Source: a virus. From it: a DNA stretch of 40,592 bases. This document shows positions 1 to 8,570 of the stretch, in pieces. The DNA lies in the IMG/VR virus record IMGVR_UViG_3300042691_026126, positions 1 through 40,592 of that record. The stretch is one strand, 5' to 3'. Below the pieces are notes generated by a model that saw nothing but the letters and a program-made list of their open reading frames with translations, ran no database searches and had not been told where the DNA came from. Position 1 is the first letter of the stretch; the number at the start of each line of letters is the position of its first letter. Position numbers and translations under genes: made by a program.

Positions 1-2017
1 GCATGAAGTCACCAAATGCTTTCGGGAAACTTGAACGAACTACATCCAATCCCTTAACCACCATCTTACTGACATCTTGACTCGTTTCCAAATCATACAC
101 CTTATCAAGTGCATATCGCTTCTTTGATACCCAGAACCCCGTAGATGCAACGGATTCACCCTTGATGTAAAAACGATGCGAATTGCAATTAAAAGCACGT
201 TTTGCGAACGTGTCATAAAATTTATTTAACAATGCTTCCATCTCACGTGCTTTTTCAATCGTAAACTGCTTTGCATCAGCGTCTGGTGGAAGGATAGGTT
301 TTGCTGAAGCATAGATGGAGTCGGTGTCGATATACGTTACATAGTCCCCCGCCTCTCCCAACAACTTTTCATACTGCTTGTTTACTAATTTGGCACTAGA
401 TTTAATAACGTCTTGTCCTGTAATTGTAACCGCAGCAGCGTTGTCAACGTCATAGAAACGGAACACAGGCAACCCAAGAACACCATACAACGAATTCAAG
501 AAAATCTTCTGAATATGTTGGCGTCGGTCATAATAGTCTGCCATTTCCTTGTTTCCTTCGTTGACATACTTCTTCATCGTGTTCTTATATTCGACACGCT
601 GACTAAACCACGTATCAAGAACTTCTGGAATAATACCCTTCTTATCGTTCGTATACAGTACACCATTCGAACTTACCGATAGATTATTATCCGTAATGAA
701 TTCCATAAATGTATCGTAGTCCATTTCCATAGAAGAGTCTGTACCCTTTTCCTCAACAACATAAGCAGTAATCTCTTTACGGAAATGTTGTTCCATATTC
801 CAGTTCCGAACAAATCCAATCTTCGTTTCTGGGCTGATGTTAAGACTCATAATGATGGATGGATACAGCGATTGCAAGTCGAGAGAATATACCCAATCAT
901 ACAAACCAGGTACCGGCTCTTTCACATATGCACCGATAAACCCTTCCTCTCCACGGTCAAGTGCTTCCATCTTCTCACGACTATCTTGCGGTTTATCCGT
1001 CACGATAATTCCCTTACGATGAAGGTAAGTGACGATGGTGCCTTCGAGGAATCGTGACGACATTGGATAGTCCTCATACGGCACGTGTCCGATGTGACAA
1101 ATACCACGCACAAGTTCGATGAGCTTCAACTTCTTGTCAAGCTCAACAATGATACGCACGTCTTGTAGGTTATACTCAATAAACTTATCAAGGTCATCTC
1201 GAAACAATTGATCGAGAGAACCTTCATATGGAATCTTACCCATATTGACTTCAATGCGACCAATTGTATCAAGTCGATAGTTTGGTTGCTGTGTATAAGT
1301 AAACTTCTTGTATAGGTCAAGATAGTCCAGCGAACTTACTCCAGCAATTCTATATTTTTCCTGTCGTTCGGAATATTTTACCTTACCGATTGGGGACAGC
1401 CGATTGGCAACAGAGGGACCGCAGACTTGTCGGATACGATTATACAAATATGGTACGTCGAAATAGTTACTATTCCAACCGGTGATGATTGTGGGTTGAA
1501 TTTCTTCGTACAAGGAGATGAACTTATGGAGTAAGTCAACTTCCGTAGGACAGAATATCGTATCCACTTCTTCCGTCATTCTATTGTCGTACAACTTTGT
1601 TGTATCAAGTACGAACACCGTGTATTTGTTTGTTGTTGGATCATATGCAGCAATTGAAGTGATTTCATTATTAGGCTTATGAATATTTGGAATACCATTT
1701 GCCATCGACACCTCAATATCGAAAAACATCACAATGTTCCCTTCGGACGGCGTATCCTCGTCTAGATAAACATCCGTCAACACCCGTGTTTCTTTTGGCA
1801 AGTCACTCTCAAACACGTTTGGGTGTCCACGCATAAATCGGCGTGTCTTACTCAAACGTTCACCCGTCATACTTATAAACTTGCCCTTCGGGTCTTTTAC
1901 ATATGCATAATTGAAATCTGCCCACGGCAAAATAATCAACCCCTGTTTATCGTCCCAAATATAAACAGTAGGTGATTCATCACCGTGCATATCAACATAT
2001 ATGTTTTTATAAGCCAT
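1..2017 (-). CDS. 43: Family B DNA polymerase, T4 gp43-like (3' end cut by window edge)
   Basis: Replicative DNA polymerase with proofreading exonuclease. The frame opens at ATG 2017-2015 after a GAGG ribosome site and stays open to base 1, giving about 672 residues of a family that is usually 850-900 long; the thumb region is therefore outside the window. Exonuclease motifs are visible: FDIE (Exo I), GWNSNYFDVPY (Exo II) and YNLQD (Exo III). Polymerase motif A reads SLDLQSLYPSII, motif B reads KIFLNSLYG, and motif C reads YIDTDS, with both catalytic aspartates. All expected acidic residues are present, so the enzyme should be active. A promoter and hairpin lie just upstream (2045-2080). It is the last gene of the leftward series seen here. 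Family assignment is certain; the gp43 type is inferred from motif A and the neighbouring gp41/uvsX/gp32 genes. Confidence 0.96.
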   Translation of the reverse strand, partial: MAYKNIYVDMHGDESPTVYIWDDKQGLIILPWADFNYAYVKDPKGKFISMTGERLSKTRRFMRGHPNVFESDLPKETRVLTDVYLDEDTPSEGNIVMFFDIEVSMANGIPNIHKPNNEITSIAAYDPTTNKYTVFVLDTTKLYDNRMTEEVDTIFCPTEVDLLHKFISLYEEIQPTIITGWNSNYFDVPYLYNRIRQVCGPSVANRLSPIGKVKYSERQEKYRIAGVSSLDYLDLYKKFTYTQQPNYRLDTIGRIEVNMGKIPYEGSLDQLFRDDLDKFIEYNLQDVRIIVELDKKLKLIELVRGICHIGHVPYEDYPMSSRFLEGTIVTYLHRKGIIVTDKPQDSREKMEALDRGEEGFIGAYVKEPVPGLYDWVYSLDLQSLYPSIIMSLNISPETKIGFVRNWNMEQHFRKEITAYVVEEKGTDSSMEMDYDTFMEFITDNNLSVSSNGVLYTNDKKGIIPEVLDTWFSQRVEYKNTMKKYVNEGNKEMADYYDRRQHIQKIFLNSLYGVLGLPVFRFYDVDNAAAVTITGQDVIKSSAKLVNKQYEKLLGEAGDYVTYIDTDSIYASAKPILPPDADAKQFTIEKAREMEALLNKFYDTFAKRAFNCNSHRFYIKGESVASTGFWVSKKRYALDKVYDLETSQDVSKMVVKGLDVVRSSFPKAFGDFM

Positions 2018-2044
2018 ATAACCTCGTTTTAAGTTTCACTCTTA

Positions 2045-2073
2045 AATATACAAAAACCCTCAACCGAAGTCAA
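2045..2073 (-). promoter_or_regulatory. Sigma70-like promoter for DNA polymerase
   Basis: Minus strand -35 TTGACT (2073-2068), 17-base spacer, -10 TATATT (2050-2045), then about 27 bases to the polymerase ATG. The -35 box sits inside the hairpin at 2052-2080. The fit to the sigma70 consensus is 5/6 and 5/6. Two similar elements precede uvsX and the ssDNA-binding protein gene, which strengthens the call. Activity is inferred. Confidence 0.6.
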
Positions 2074-2080
2074 GGGTTTT
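2052..2080 (-). terminator. Rho-independent terminator-like hairpin
   Basis: On the minus strand the sequence folds as CCCTTGAC, loop TTCG, GTTGAGGG, flanked by AAAA before and TTTTTG after. The C(UUCG)G loop is an unusually stable tetraloop. The two G-T wobble pairs work only in minus-strand RNA, so the hairpin is oriented to end transcription from the metzincin-like gene, whose stop codon (2081-2079) lies in its first bases. The same bases carry the -35 box of the polymerase promoter. Confidence 0.8.
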
Positions 2081-2501
2081 AGTTTTGGTCTGACATTACT
2101 CCACACGGCTGTCTGAATGGGAAATCGGGGTGTCCTAAATATCCAATAGCGTGTAAACTTTCGTGTACTAATATCCAGCGTTTATTACGACTTGGGTAAG
2201 GAAGATAAATAGCTGAATCAGTTGGATTAAAAAATCCTGCCAAATCAATACTACCATCTACTGCCTGTACTCGTAATTTCGAAGAGGGAATAACTACCCA
2301 GTATATATCTTCATATTTCAGTTTAGGCTGTTTTGTATTACTACATTCCACGGCATCATTATAAGCCCGTCGCCTTATAACTTCTAGTTTAGTATTTTCT
2401 TCTGGAGTAATTTCTGGATATGGTTTTGAGCCAAAAATAACAATTAATACTATTAATATAATAGCAGTTAAAACAAGTATTAGTTTAGCTCTAGTTGTCA
2501 T
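2079..2501 (-). CDS. Small membrane-anchored metzincin-like zinc protease
   Basis: A 140-residue protein. Residues 6-23 form a hydrophobic segment after a short basic N-terminus, so it is probably a signal anchor placing the rest outside the inner membrane. The C-terminal part has HESLHAIGYLGH (H113, E114, H117, G120, H124), matching HExxHxxG of metzincin metalloproteases, followed by a CGVM Met-turn candidate (M136). In classical metzincins the third histidine falls three residues after the glycine; here it falls four after, so the third ligand is shifted or different. No close family is recognised. The gene starts 2 bases after the dUTPase stop, so the two are probably translated together. 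Role unknown; release from the host or processing of an envelope protein are possible. Confidence 0.75.
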   Translation of the reverse strand: MTTRAKLILVLTAIILIVLIVIFGSKPYPEITPEENTKLEVIRRRAYNDAVECSNTKQPKLKYEDIYWVVIPSSKLRVQAVDGSIDLAGFFNPTDSAIYLPYPSRNKRWILVHESLHAIGYLGHPDFPFRQPCGVMSDQN

Positions 2502-2503
2502 AG

Positions 2504-2923
2504 TTACACTCCCGTTGAACCGAATCCCCCAGCTCCACGTTGGTCAGATGATATTACTTCCGTAACTTCTTCTACACTAAAATTAACTGTAGGGATTAGT
2601 ACAAGTTGTGCAATCTTTTCACCAGGAGTAAGATTGATTAAGCTCTCTGTCCCATTATATAATGCGATACAAATTTCACCGATGTATCCATTATCAATAA
2701 CTCCTGCAACGGTGAAGAGTCCACGCTTTGTTGCAACAGAAGAACGGTCTTTAATGAATCCACCATATCCTTCTGGAAATTGAATAGCGATTCCCGTTTT
2801 AACAACTCGCGTTTCTGCTGGGAATATTGCCGTGGCTTCATCACAAAACAAATCATATCCCAAATCACCAGCATGTGCTTTCTGCGGCAGTGTCGCAGTT
2901 CTAGATAACCTTTTTACTTTCAT
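2504..2923 (-). CDS. dut: dUTPase (dUTP diphosphatase)
   Basis: Hydrolyses dUTP to dUMP and pyrophosphate, keeping uracil out of phage DNA and feeding dTMP synthesis. All five motifs of the trimeric family are readable in 139 residues: AGDLGYDL (1), RSSVATKRG (2), GVIDNGYIGE with the catalytic aspartate (3), GEKIAQLVL (4) and the glycine-rich C-terminal RGAGGFGSTG (5). Length is normal. Its start codon shares a base with the stop of the upstream thioredoxin gene, so the genes form an operon with nucleotide-metabolism genes further up. Confidence 0.97.
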   Translation of the reverse strand: MKVKRLSRTATLPQKAHAGDLGYDLFCDEATAIFPAETRVVKTGIAIQFPEGYGGFIKDRSSVATKRGLFTVAGVIDNGYIGEICIALYNGTESLINLTPGEKIAQLVLIPTVNFSVEEVTEVISSDQRGAGGFGSTGV

Positions 2924-3300
2924 TATATAATCTCACTATGATTTCTGAAGGCTGTGTCCACTGCTTCTTGTATAAAACCTAACATTGCGGTTTCATCACC
3001 ACCACCTTCTCTTGTATGTATTTGCTGACCTTTATAGAACACTTTGAAATGTGGAACTCCTTTTACTCCCCAAGTTTCTAAGCAATAATCTTTTTGTTCT
3101 TGTGGTTCCCATGCATTTATTCTGTAAAACTTTATGTTGGCATTAAGTTTATCAAAATACGACGCAGCTGATTCATAATGAGGCATTGTAGCTTTACACG
3201 GACCACATGTTGCTCCGAAGAACATAAGAACATGCATCGCATCATCTGCGGGAACGCCTGATTCAGGCTGCATGTCTTTCATTGTTATTTCTGTAACCAT
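2923..3300 (-). CDS. Thioredoxin-like protein, CGPC active site
   Basis: Dithiol-disulfide reductant of the thioredoxin fold. A strand then TCGPC gives the active-site cysteines at about residues 32 and 35, and the cis-proline region reads GVPHFKVF. I start at ATG 3300 because GGAG lies 6 bases upstream; the ATG at 3312 supplies that GGAG and has no site of its own. The start lies inside the 3' end of the endonuclease gene (38-base overlap). A phage thioredoxin can reduce ribonucleotide reductase, and one is encoded at 6672. The N-terminal 20 residues are an extension of unknown role. Confidence 0.88.
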   Translation of the reverse strand: MVTEITMKDMQPESGVPADDAMHVLMFFGATCGPCKATMPHYESAASYFDKLNANIKFYRINAWEPQEQKDYCLETWGVKGVPHFKVFYKGQQIHTREGGGDETAMLGFIQEAVDTAFRNHSEII

Positions 3301-3694
3301 AACTGTCTCCATTTTTGTTTATCAACTTCTTTATTTTGTTTCTAACTGATTTGGTGTTTCCGTTTATTTCCGATTCCCACAACGATAAAAACTTAAACCC
3401 TAGTGATTCAAAATGAGTTTTTCTACACTCATCTCTCTTCCATATTTGTGCTGCAGTTTTCTTTTTACCTCTATTGAAAAAATCATATGAGTATTTCTGT
3501 GGATTGCAATGCCAGAAATCTCCATATACTTCTATAATATATTTATCTTCTACTAAAAAGTCAACATTGTATTTGTCAATAGAAGTTTGAATCTTAAAAG
3601 AGACATTCATCTCTTTTAGCATATTATAAATTTTAGTTTCTATGTTGTTGAGAGAACTAATAGACTGTTTTTTAAGTTTGGGCTTTCGGCCCAT
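3263..3694 (-). CDS. Vsr-like free-standing homing/nicking endonuclease
   Basis: A 143-residue protein of the PD-(D/E)XK superfamily, Vsr-like branch. Visible motifs are VDF (D45), IIEVYGDFWH (E55, D59, H62) followed by CNP, then KRDECRK and LGFKFLSLWESEI, the last being the usual Vsr C-terminal core strand with W and E. The basic N-terminus (residues 3-9) suggests DNA binding. It lies between two thioredoxin genes and overlaps the downstream one by 38 bases, as expected of a mobile endonuclease gene that landed in a gene junction. The Shine-Dalgarno site is weak. It could be a repair nickase, but the position and small size favour homing. Confidence 0.83.
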   Translation of the reverse strand: MGRKPKLKKQSISSLNNIETKIYNMLKEMNVSFKIQTSIDKYNVDFLVEDKYIIEVYGDFWHCNPQKYSYDFFNRGKKKTAAQIWKRDECRKTHFESLGFKFLSLWESEINGNTKSVRNKIKKLINKNGDSYGYRNNNERHAA

Positions 3695-3727
3695 AGTTAA
3701 ACTCTACAAGAATTCATTTGACGTATC

Positions 3728-4045
3728 TCAAAATTTTATAGCACGTTCAATTTTACTTTTAATTTTATCTTTTGGAGTTACACCAAAAGCAAATTCTCTT
3801 TTACGTCCATCTTTGTACACCAACAACATAGGTACCGCCTTTGCTCCTGTGAACGTCTTTGCATCCGGCACCGTGTCGATGTCTACCTTATAAAATTGTA
3901 GTGGAATCTCTTCCGATAACTCTTCAATTACTGGTAGCATCTCTTGACACGGTTGACACCAAGAAGCGTATAAATCTACCACCACTACATCATCAGCAGT
4001 AACCGCTTCCTTTAACTCATCAATAGTCTGAATACTAGAAATCAT
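3728..4045 (-). CDS. Thioredoxin, WCQPC active site
   Basis: A compact 105-residue thioredoxin: VVDLYASWCQPC holds the redox pair, and KAVPMLLVY holds the cis-proline. The fold is complete and the length normal. It has AAGGA ten bases upstream of its ATG. The dipeptide QP replaces the usual GP between the cysteines, which should change the redox potential. Together with the CGPC thioredoxin at 2923 it makes two thioredoxins in one operon with a ribonucleotide reductase, so one may serve that enzyme and the other a different partner. Confidence 0.93.
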   Translation of the reverse strand: MISSIQTIDELKEAVTADDVVVVDLYASWCQPCQEMLPVIEELSEEIPLQFYKVDIDTVPDAKTFTGAKAVPMLLVYKDGRKREFAFGVTPKDKIKSKIERAIKF

Positions 4046-4085
4046 ATAATATATTTCCTTGTGTTGAATCCCTTGTGTATAAATA

Positions 4086-6650
4086 TCATCCCATCAATTC
4101 TTTTATGTTAACAAAGGTAATTCCAGAATCAATTAAAGACTGATTGTTCTTTTTGATTTCTTCAAAGAAATTCCATGCCAACACTAAAATAATATCTGGT
4201 TTATCCTCGTTAATCTTATCCTTTGAGAAGATAGGAATCTTCACACCTGGAACATACTTTCCATGCTTTAGTGTGTTGTCCTCAACGATGTAAGAAATTT
4301 CTTCATTTGTCAATCCGAAATAGTTTAAAGCTGTGGTTGCTTTCGCTGGTGCTCCATATCCAACAATCTTTAAACCGTTCTTCTTCATCATCTTAACATT
4401 TTTAACGATGTTGTTTTTTGCCGATTCCACTCTCTTGGCAAAGTTAACATACGTTTCATATTTGTCAAGACCACATTCCAATTCTTGTGCTAAAAAGTAT
4501 GAAACACTTGCATCCACATTCTCTGGATTCTTTGCGATATAGACTCGGATAGAACCACCGTGAGTATTCACGTGCTCAACCTTATAGACTTTATAACCCA
4601 ATATATTAAAGAAGTTATTGAGTGACAACACACTCCAATAATTGAAGTGTTCGTGATAGATGTTATCGAACGTCAAATCTTGTATTGTGTTTAATAGGTA
4701 TTGTACTTCAATAATCAACGAACCATCTGGCTTAAGTAACGTAAATGCGGCGTTTGCCATTTCCTTCAAGTCGTTCGCATGAGCAAATACATTTGATGCA
4801 GTAACTACATCGGCATGACCGTGAGTACTAACGATTTCATTTGCTACTCCTGTATTGAAGAAGGAACATATTGTAGGAACTCCTGCGTTTCGTGCCAACT
4901 CTACAATATTTTCAGCAGGTTCTACACCCAAAACTCTTACATTCTTTTCCATAAATGGCTTCAAAGCAATACCATCGTTCGAACCAATATCAACGACCAA
5001 CGACTCTTCTGTCAAATTAAACTGCTTCGTGTATGAATCGGCTGCTTGTACGAAATGTTCTCTAAATGATTTTGATGTTGACGACACATACAGATAATGC
5101 TTGAACATTTTTTCTGATGGTACTGAATATGATAGCTGACAGTTATGACTGTCTGGACTATACATCAACTCTAGTGGAAACATTTCACACGGTTCTTCTG
5201 ATGAGTCTAGTAGGTTGTTTGCTAACGGTGACAGTCCCAACGATAATACCGGCTTGATATTATCGTTTCCCGTAATTCTATCTGATGTCTTGTAATCCCG
5301 TAACAGTTCATCTCTAAACTTCTCGTCTACCAGTACGTATGGAATCGTGTGTGTAACGCCATAGTTTTCATGCTTACGTTCACCACGAACCAGATTTAAA
5401 AAGATAGAGTCTTTAGTAAACACCATTGTATGTGCAACATTTGGACGGATAACAGACAAGTCACCTTCATTAATTACCTGTGTTTCAATCTTTGCGTTTG
5501 GTACAGACAAATCTTTGATGACACTAATGTACTGACCCTTAATGAGTAAGCACTTCTGCTCTTGTACAGGATGATAGTGATTTGCCCGAACAGATCCTGC
5601 CTTTGATTCAATGTATCCAATCAAATTAATAGGTTCTGTTAATTCGTAGTTACTAATCTTTCCGCGTGAATCAACATATTCATCACCACCACGAAGAATA
5701 TATTCCAATCGTTCAGGCTGTTCACGTTCCGACCAGTTGGTTACCATCTCTTTAATAGCGGATGTAAGTTTATTTTGGAATGTAAATCCCGTTGATAGCA
5801 ACTTTTTGTTTGATAACGTATATCCTACGTTTGGAATCTCATCATCCGTTTCAATGAGATTGGTATCTGGTTCAATCGATTTGACAATTTCTGCTACCTG
5901 CTTAACTGTCATATTCTCATCAGTTAGATGGAAGATTTCATTCTTGATGTCACTACGTTCTTCCATAAACTTAAAAGAACGCACAACATCGTGAATACAA
6001 ACCAACGACTTTAATTGTACGCCGCGGCCGAATAGTTTCAATGTAGCATTTTGCGATGCCATCTTTGAAAAGAGATTTGGCATGATACCGATACGCATTG
6101 TATCCGTAGAGTATCCATATACCGAACCCAATCGTAAGATAACATAATCCTTGCCAGATGATTTAATATCAAGTTCATTCTGGTATTTACTACGAGAATA
6201 TGTTAATACCGGAGTAGGTTGCTCTGTTTCTTCAATATCAAACTTTGCGTCGGGGAATCCTTCGAACACAACGTGTGTGGAAGGGAACACAATCTTACAA
6301 TGTGAAGGAATGTGTTTCAGAATATTCAGCGTACCCTGAATTGCAGTACGCTGAATCTCGTTATCCTTTTCTGTATTTGATTCGGTTTTCGTATAAGCTA
6401 CATCAGTAATACCGGCGAGATGGTGAACAACATCTGCATCCTTTAAAATTTCAGACATTTTTTCGTCGTCCAAAATACTACATTGAACGAAGTCGATTCC
6501 CCAATCACGTAATTGCTTAACACGTTCTGAAACGAATCTATTGTCGGTAACTACAATTTTCTTAAATCGTGCTTCACCGGAATATAACTTTGTCAGTTCC
6601 GACCCGATATATCCCAACCCGCCGGTAATTACTACTTTCTTATGTCCCAT
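4086..6650 (-). CDS. Three-domain nucleotide-sugar enzyme: epimerase/dehydratase + cupin + C-methyltransferase
   Basis: An 854-residue fusion. Residues 7-310 are an extended short-chain NAD(P) sugar epimerase/dehydratase: TGGLGYIG at the N-terminus, then YSRSK as the YxxxK catalytic pair near residue 151. Residues 315-445 look like a cupin sugar epimerase/isomerase (NHYHP near 358, VAHTMVF near 407). Residues 460-854 resemble the sugar C-methyltransferases of the TylCIII/NovU kind: LGLSPLANNLL and FPLEL of the N-terminal part, and VVDIGSNDG as the SAM-binding loop near 553. The zinc-binding cysteines usual in that N-terminal part are mostly missing. I start at ATG 6650 because AGAGG is 8 bases away, against 2 for ATG 6656. 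Together the domains could build a branched deoxy-sugar nucleotide. Substrate not determinable. Confidence 0.88.
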   Translation of the reverse strand: MGHKKVVITGGLGYIGSELTKLYSGEARFKKIVVTDNRFVSERVKQLRDWGIDFVQCSILDDEKMSEILKDADVVHHLAGITDVAYTKTESNTEKDNEIQRTAIQGTLNILKHIPSHCKIVFPSTHVVFEGFPDAKFDIEETEQPTPVLTYSRSKYQNELDIKSSGKDYVILRLGSVYGYSTDTMRIGIMPNLFSKMASQNATLKLFGRGVQLKSLVCIHDVVRSFKFMEERSDIKNEIFHLTDENMTVKQVAEIVKSIEPDTNLIETDDEIPNVGYTLSNKKLLSTGFTFQNKLTSAIKEMVTNWSEREQPERLEYILRGGDEYVDSRGKISNYELTEPINLIGYIESKAGSVRANHYHPVQEQKCLLIKGQYISVIKDLSVPNAKIETQVINEGDLSVIRPNVAHTMVFTKDSIFLNLVRGERKHENYGVTHTIPYVLVDEKFRDELLRDYKTSDRITGNDNIKPVLSLGLSPLANNLLDSSEEPCEMFPLELMYSPDSHNCQLSYSVPSEKMFKHYLYVSSTSKSFREHFVQAADSYTKQFNLTEESLVVDIGSNDGIALKPFMEKNVRVLGVEPAENIVELARNAGVPTICSFFNTGVANEIVSTHGHADVVTASNVFAHANDLKEMANAAFTLLKPDGSLIIEVQYLLNTIQDLTFDNIYHEHFNYWSVLSLNNFFNILGYKVYKVEHVNTHGGSIRVYIAKNPENVDASVSYFLAQELECGLDKYETYVNFAKRVESAKNNIVKNVKMMKKNGLKIVGYGAPAKATTALNYFGLTNEEISYIVEDNTLKHGKYVPGVKIPIFSKDKINEDKPDIILVLAWNFFEEIKKNNQSLIDSGITFVNIKELMG

Positions 6651-6671
6651 ATACATAACCTCTAAATTGTT

Positions 6672-8522
6672 TTATTGTACTTCACATCCACCACCACCAC
6701 AAGCAACTTCACCTTGTAGATTGGTGTTATCTGCTGTTTCTACAACCTTCCGTAAATCGATATTGTGGAGATGTGACACCAATTCTTTATATTCTGCTTC
6801 GCTAATATCTTCGAAGGGTGCCTGCATATAAGTATGGTCTGCAAATGGGAGGACACTTAATGCCGTAAAGTTTTCACGATTTTCCCACATCCACTCACCA
6901 ACACCTTCCCACTCATCTGGCTTAATAGTGACGGTAACGGATACGTTATTCTTGTTTGCTCCACCACGATGACCAGGCTTCACCCATTCCTTCCAAACCT
7001 TTGATACACGCTTCAAAAGATCAAGTGCCGTTTCTTGGCGTGTTACCGCGCCTTCTGGAGCACGTTGTGGAATACTGATAACCGCCTGTTGATTTGGCTT
7101 AAAGAATTCATCTTCAAGAATCTCTGGATGGTTTTCAATCAAGTAGTTGTAAATACTTTCATTCTTACCAACACGGATGCGACGAATGTAGAAATCGTTA
7201 TGCCATGCGTGAATACCAGATGATGTCCCTAGAACTAACGACGAAGTTCCCTCCGGCTTTACTGTAGTACATCTGGATGCACGGTTCGTTCCAATTAGCT
7301 CCGCAACTCGGGCATTTTCCTCCTTCACGATGTTTGCCGCGCTCTTCATATCCAAGTTCAGAACAGCACCCGCTGCAATACCCGTCATACTCACTCCGAT
7401 GAGAGCTTCCTTTTCCGTTGTTCTCTTCCATATATCTCTCAAATAGTGAAAGTTAGTATATGATGCTTGAAGTGTTCCAATGAATGCTGCTGCCTTCGCA
7501 CGTGCGTTAAAATCATCTTGGTCTTTAACGTCACCAGCATTAATCGTAGTGAGGTTGCAGAATTGGAATGAACGAAGTGAGATTTCTGCACACGGGTTCA
7601 ATCCCCACGATGGGTCATTTGTGAAGAAGAAGCCAGGTTCACCAGAACCAGACATTTCAATCTTCTTCCAAAGTTCCAAGAATACTTCCTTCTCTACCTT
7701 ATGACGAACGATAACCGCACTGTTGTTTGAACGACCACGTTGTGGATTGGTTTCCCACCAGTTACCAAACTTACAGGTCAACATATCATCGTCATCTAAA
7801 TCAAACAACGAAATCATTGCGGAACGACGAATACCACCCGACAATACTGCATCAGCGATATAACAAAGAATGTCATGCACTTCGAGTGTGGTAAGTTGTT
7901 CACCGTTTTGCTTACGGTCGAAAATCTTTTGAATATTATGAAGCGCATCCTTGAGCGGTTCTGGACCAGGTGCCTTTCCGCCACTCGTAATCAACATCGC
8001 ACCCTTCGGTCGAATGTCAGAGAAATCATAAACAGGCATTGCCTTACCACGCATGTATGCGGAGACAAGTACCTTGACTGCATCCGCCCATCCTTCGATG
8101 CTGTCACCAACAAGGTAACGACGAGTCTTGGTGGGTTTATTGATTTCTGGCAACTTCTCTACGTGGGCACGTTGTACGGAATATCCTACACCGGTACCAG
8201 AAAGTAGAAGGAACATTACTTCACTAAATGCATCTGGGTGGTCGATTGGTAGGAAACAGCAGTTGTACAACCGAGCGTTATTAATTTCAATTGGCTTACC
8301 AGCAAACTGTAGTGAACGCATAGATGGGAGAATCTTTTTGTCATATACAAATTTGTAAGCTTCTTCAATTTCTTTTTCTAAATTTGGGAACTTTTCTAAA
8401 TGCATCTTCTTGTTTCGATCAACAAGCTCCTTCCACGTTTCCCGTCGTTCCTTATTTGGAAGGTATTTTGAGTATTTCATAAATGTCGTGATTTCCGACA
8501 AAATCTTTGATTCTAGCAACAT
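6672..8522 (-). CDS. nrdJ: Adenosylcobalamin-dependent (class II) ribonucleotide reductase
   Basis: Reduces ribonucleotides to deoxyribonucleotides using B12. The sequence aligns by eye with the monomeric Lactobacillus-type triphosphate reductase: YNCCFLP (first redox cysteine), NPCAEI with the thiyl-radical cysteine near residue 311, CNLTTIN with the second redox cysteine near 322, and a C-terminal CGGGGC shuttle pair. At 616 residues it is shorter than the roughly 740 of the Lactobacillus enzyme. No small subunit gene is present, as expected for class II. I start at ATG 8522 because GGAG lies 9 bases upstream; an in-frame GTG at 8537 has no ribosome site. The two thioredoxins downstream are natural reductants. 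The host must supply or import cobalamin for activity. Confidence 0.93.
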   Translation of the reverse strand: MLLESKILSEITTFMKYSKYLPNKERRETWKELVDRNKKMHLEKFPNLEKEIEEAYKFVYDKKILPSMRSLQFAGKPIEINNARLYNCCFLPIDHPDAFSEVMFLLLSGTGVGYSVQRAHVEKLPEINKPTKTRRYLVGDSIEGWADAVKVLVSAYMRGKAMPVYDFSDIRPKGAMLITSGGKAPGPEPLKDALHNIQKIFDRKQNGEQLTTLEVHDILCYIADAVLSGGIRRSAMISLFDLDDDDMLTCKFGNWWETNPQRGRSNNSAVIVRHKVEKEVFLELWKKIEMSGSGEPGFFFTNDPSWGLNPCAEISLRSFQFCNLTTINAGDVKDQDDFNARAKAAAFIGTLQASYTNFHYLRDIWKRTTEKEALIGVSMTGIAAGAVLNLDMKSAANIVKEENARVAELIGTNRASRCTTVKPEGTSSLVLGTSSGIHAWHNDFYIRRIRVGKNESIYNYLIENHPEILEDEFFKPNQQAVISIPQRAPEGAVTRQETALDLLKRVSKVWKEWVKPGHRGGANKNNVSVTVTIKPDEWEGVGEWMWENRENFTALSVLPFADHTYMQAPFEDISEAEYKELVSHLHNIDLRKVVETADNTNLQGEVACGGGGCEVQ

Positions 8523-8570
8523 CTTGCTATTCTCCACATCGGTTAAAGTTTATAGGTTCTAATAAGTATA

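Noticed and set aside
413-1320. Several short open frames on both strands within 413-1320
   Set aside because: They overlap the family B polymerase gene, whose motifs A and B lie there in frame.
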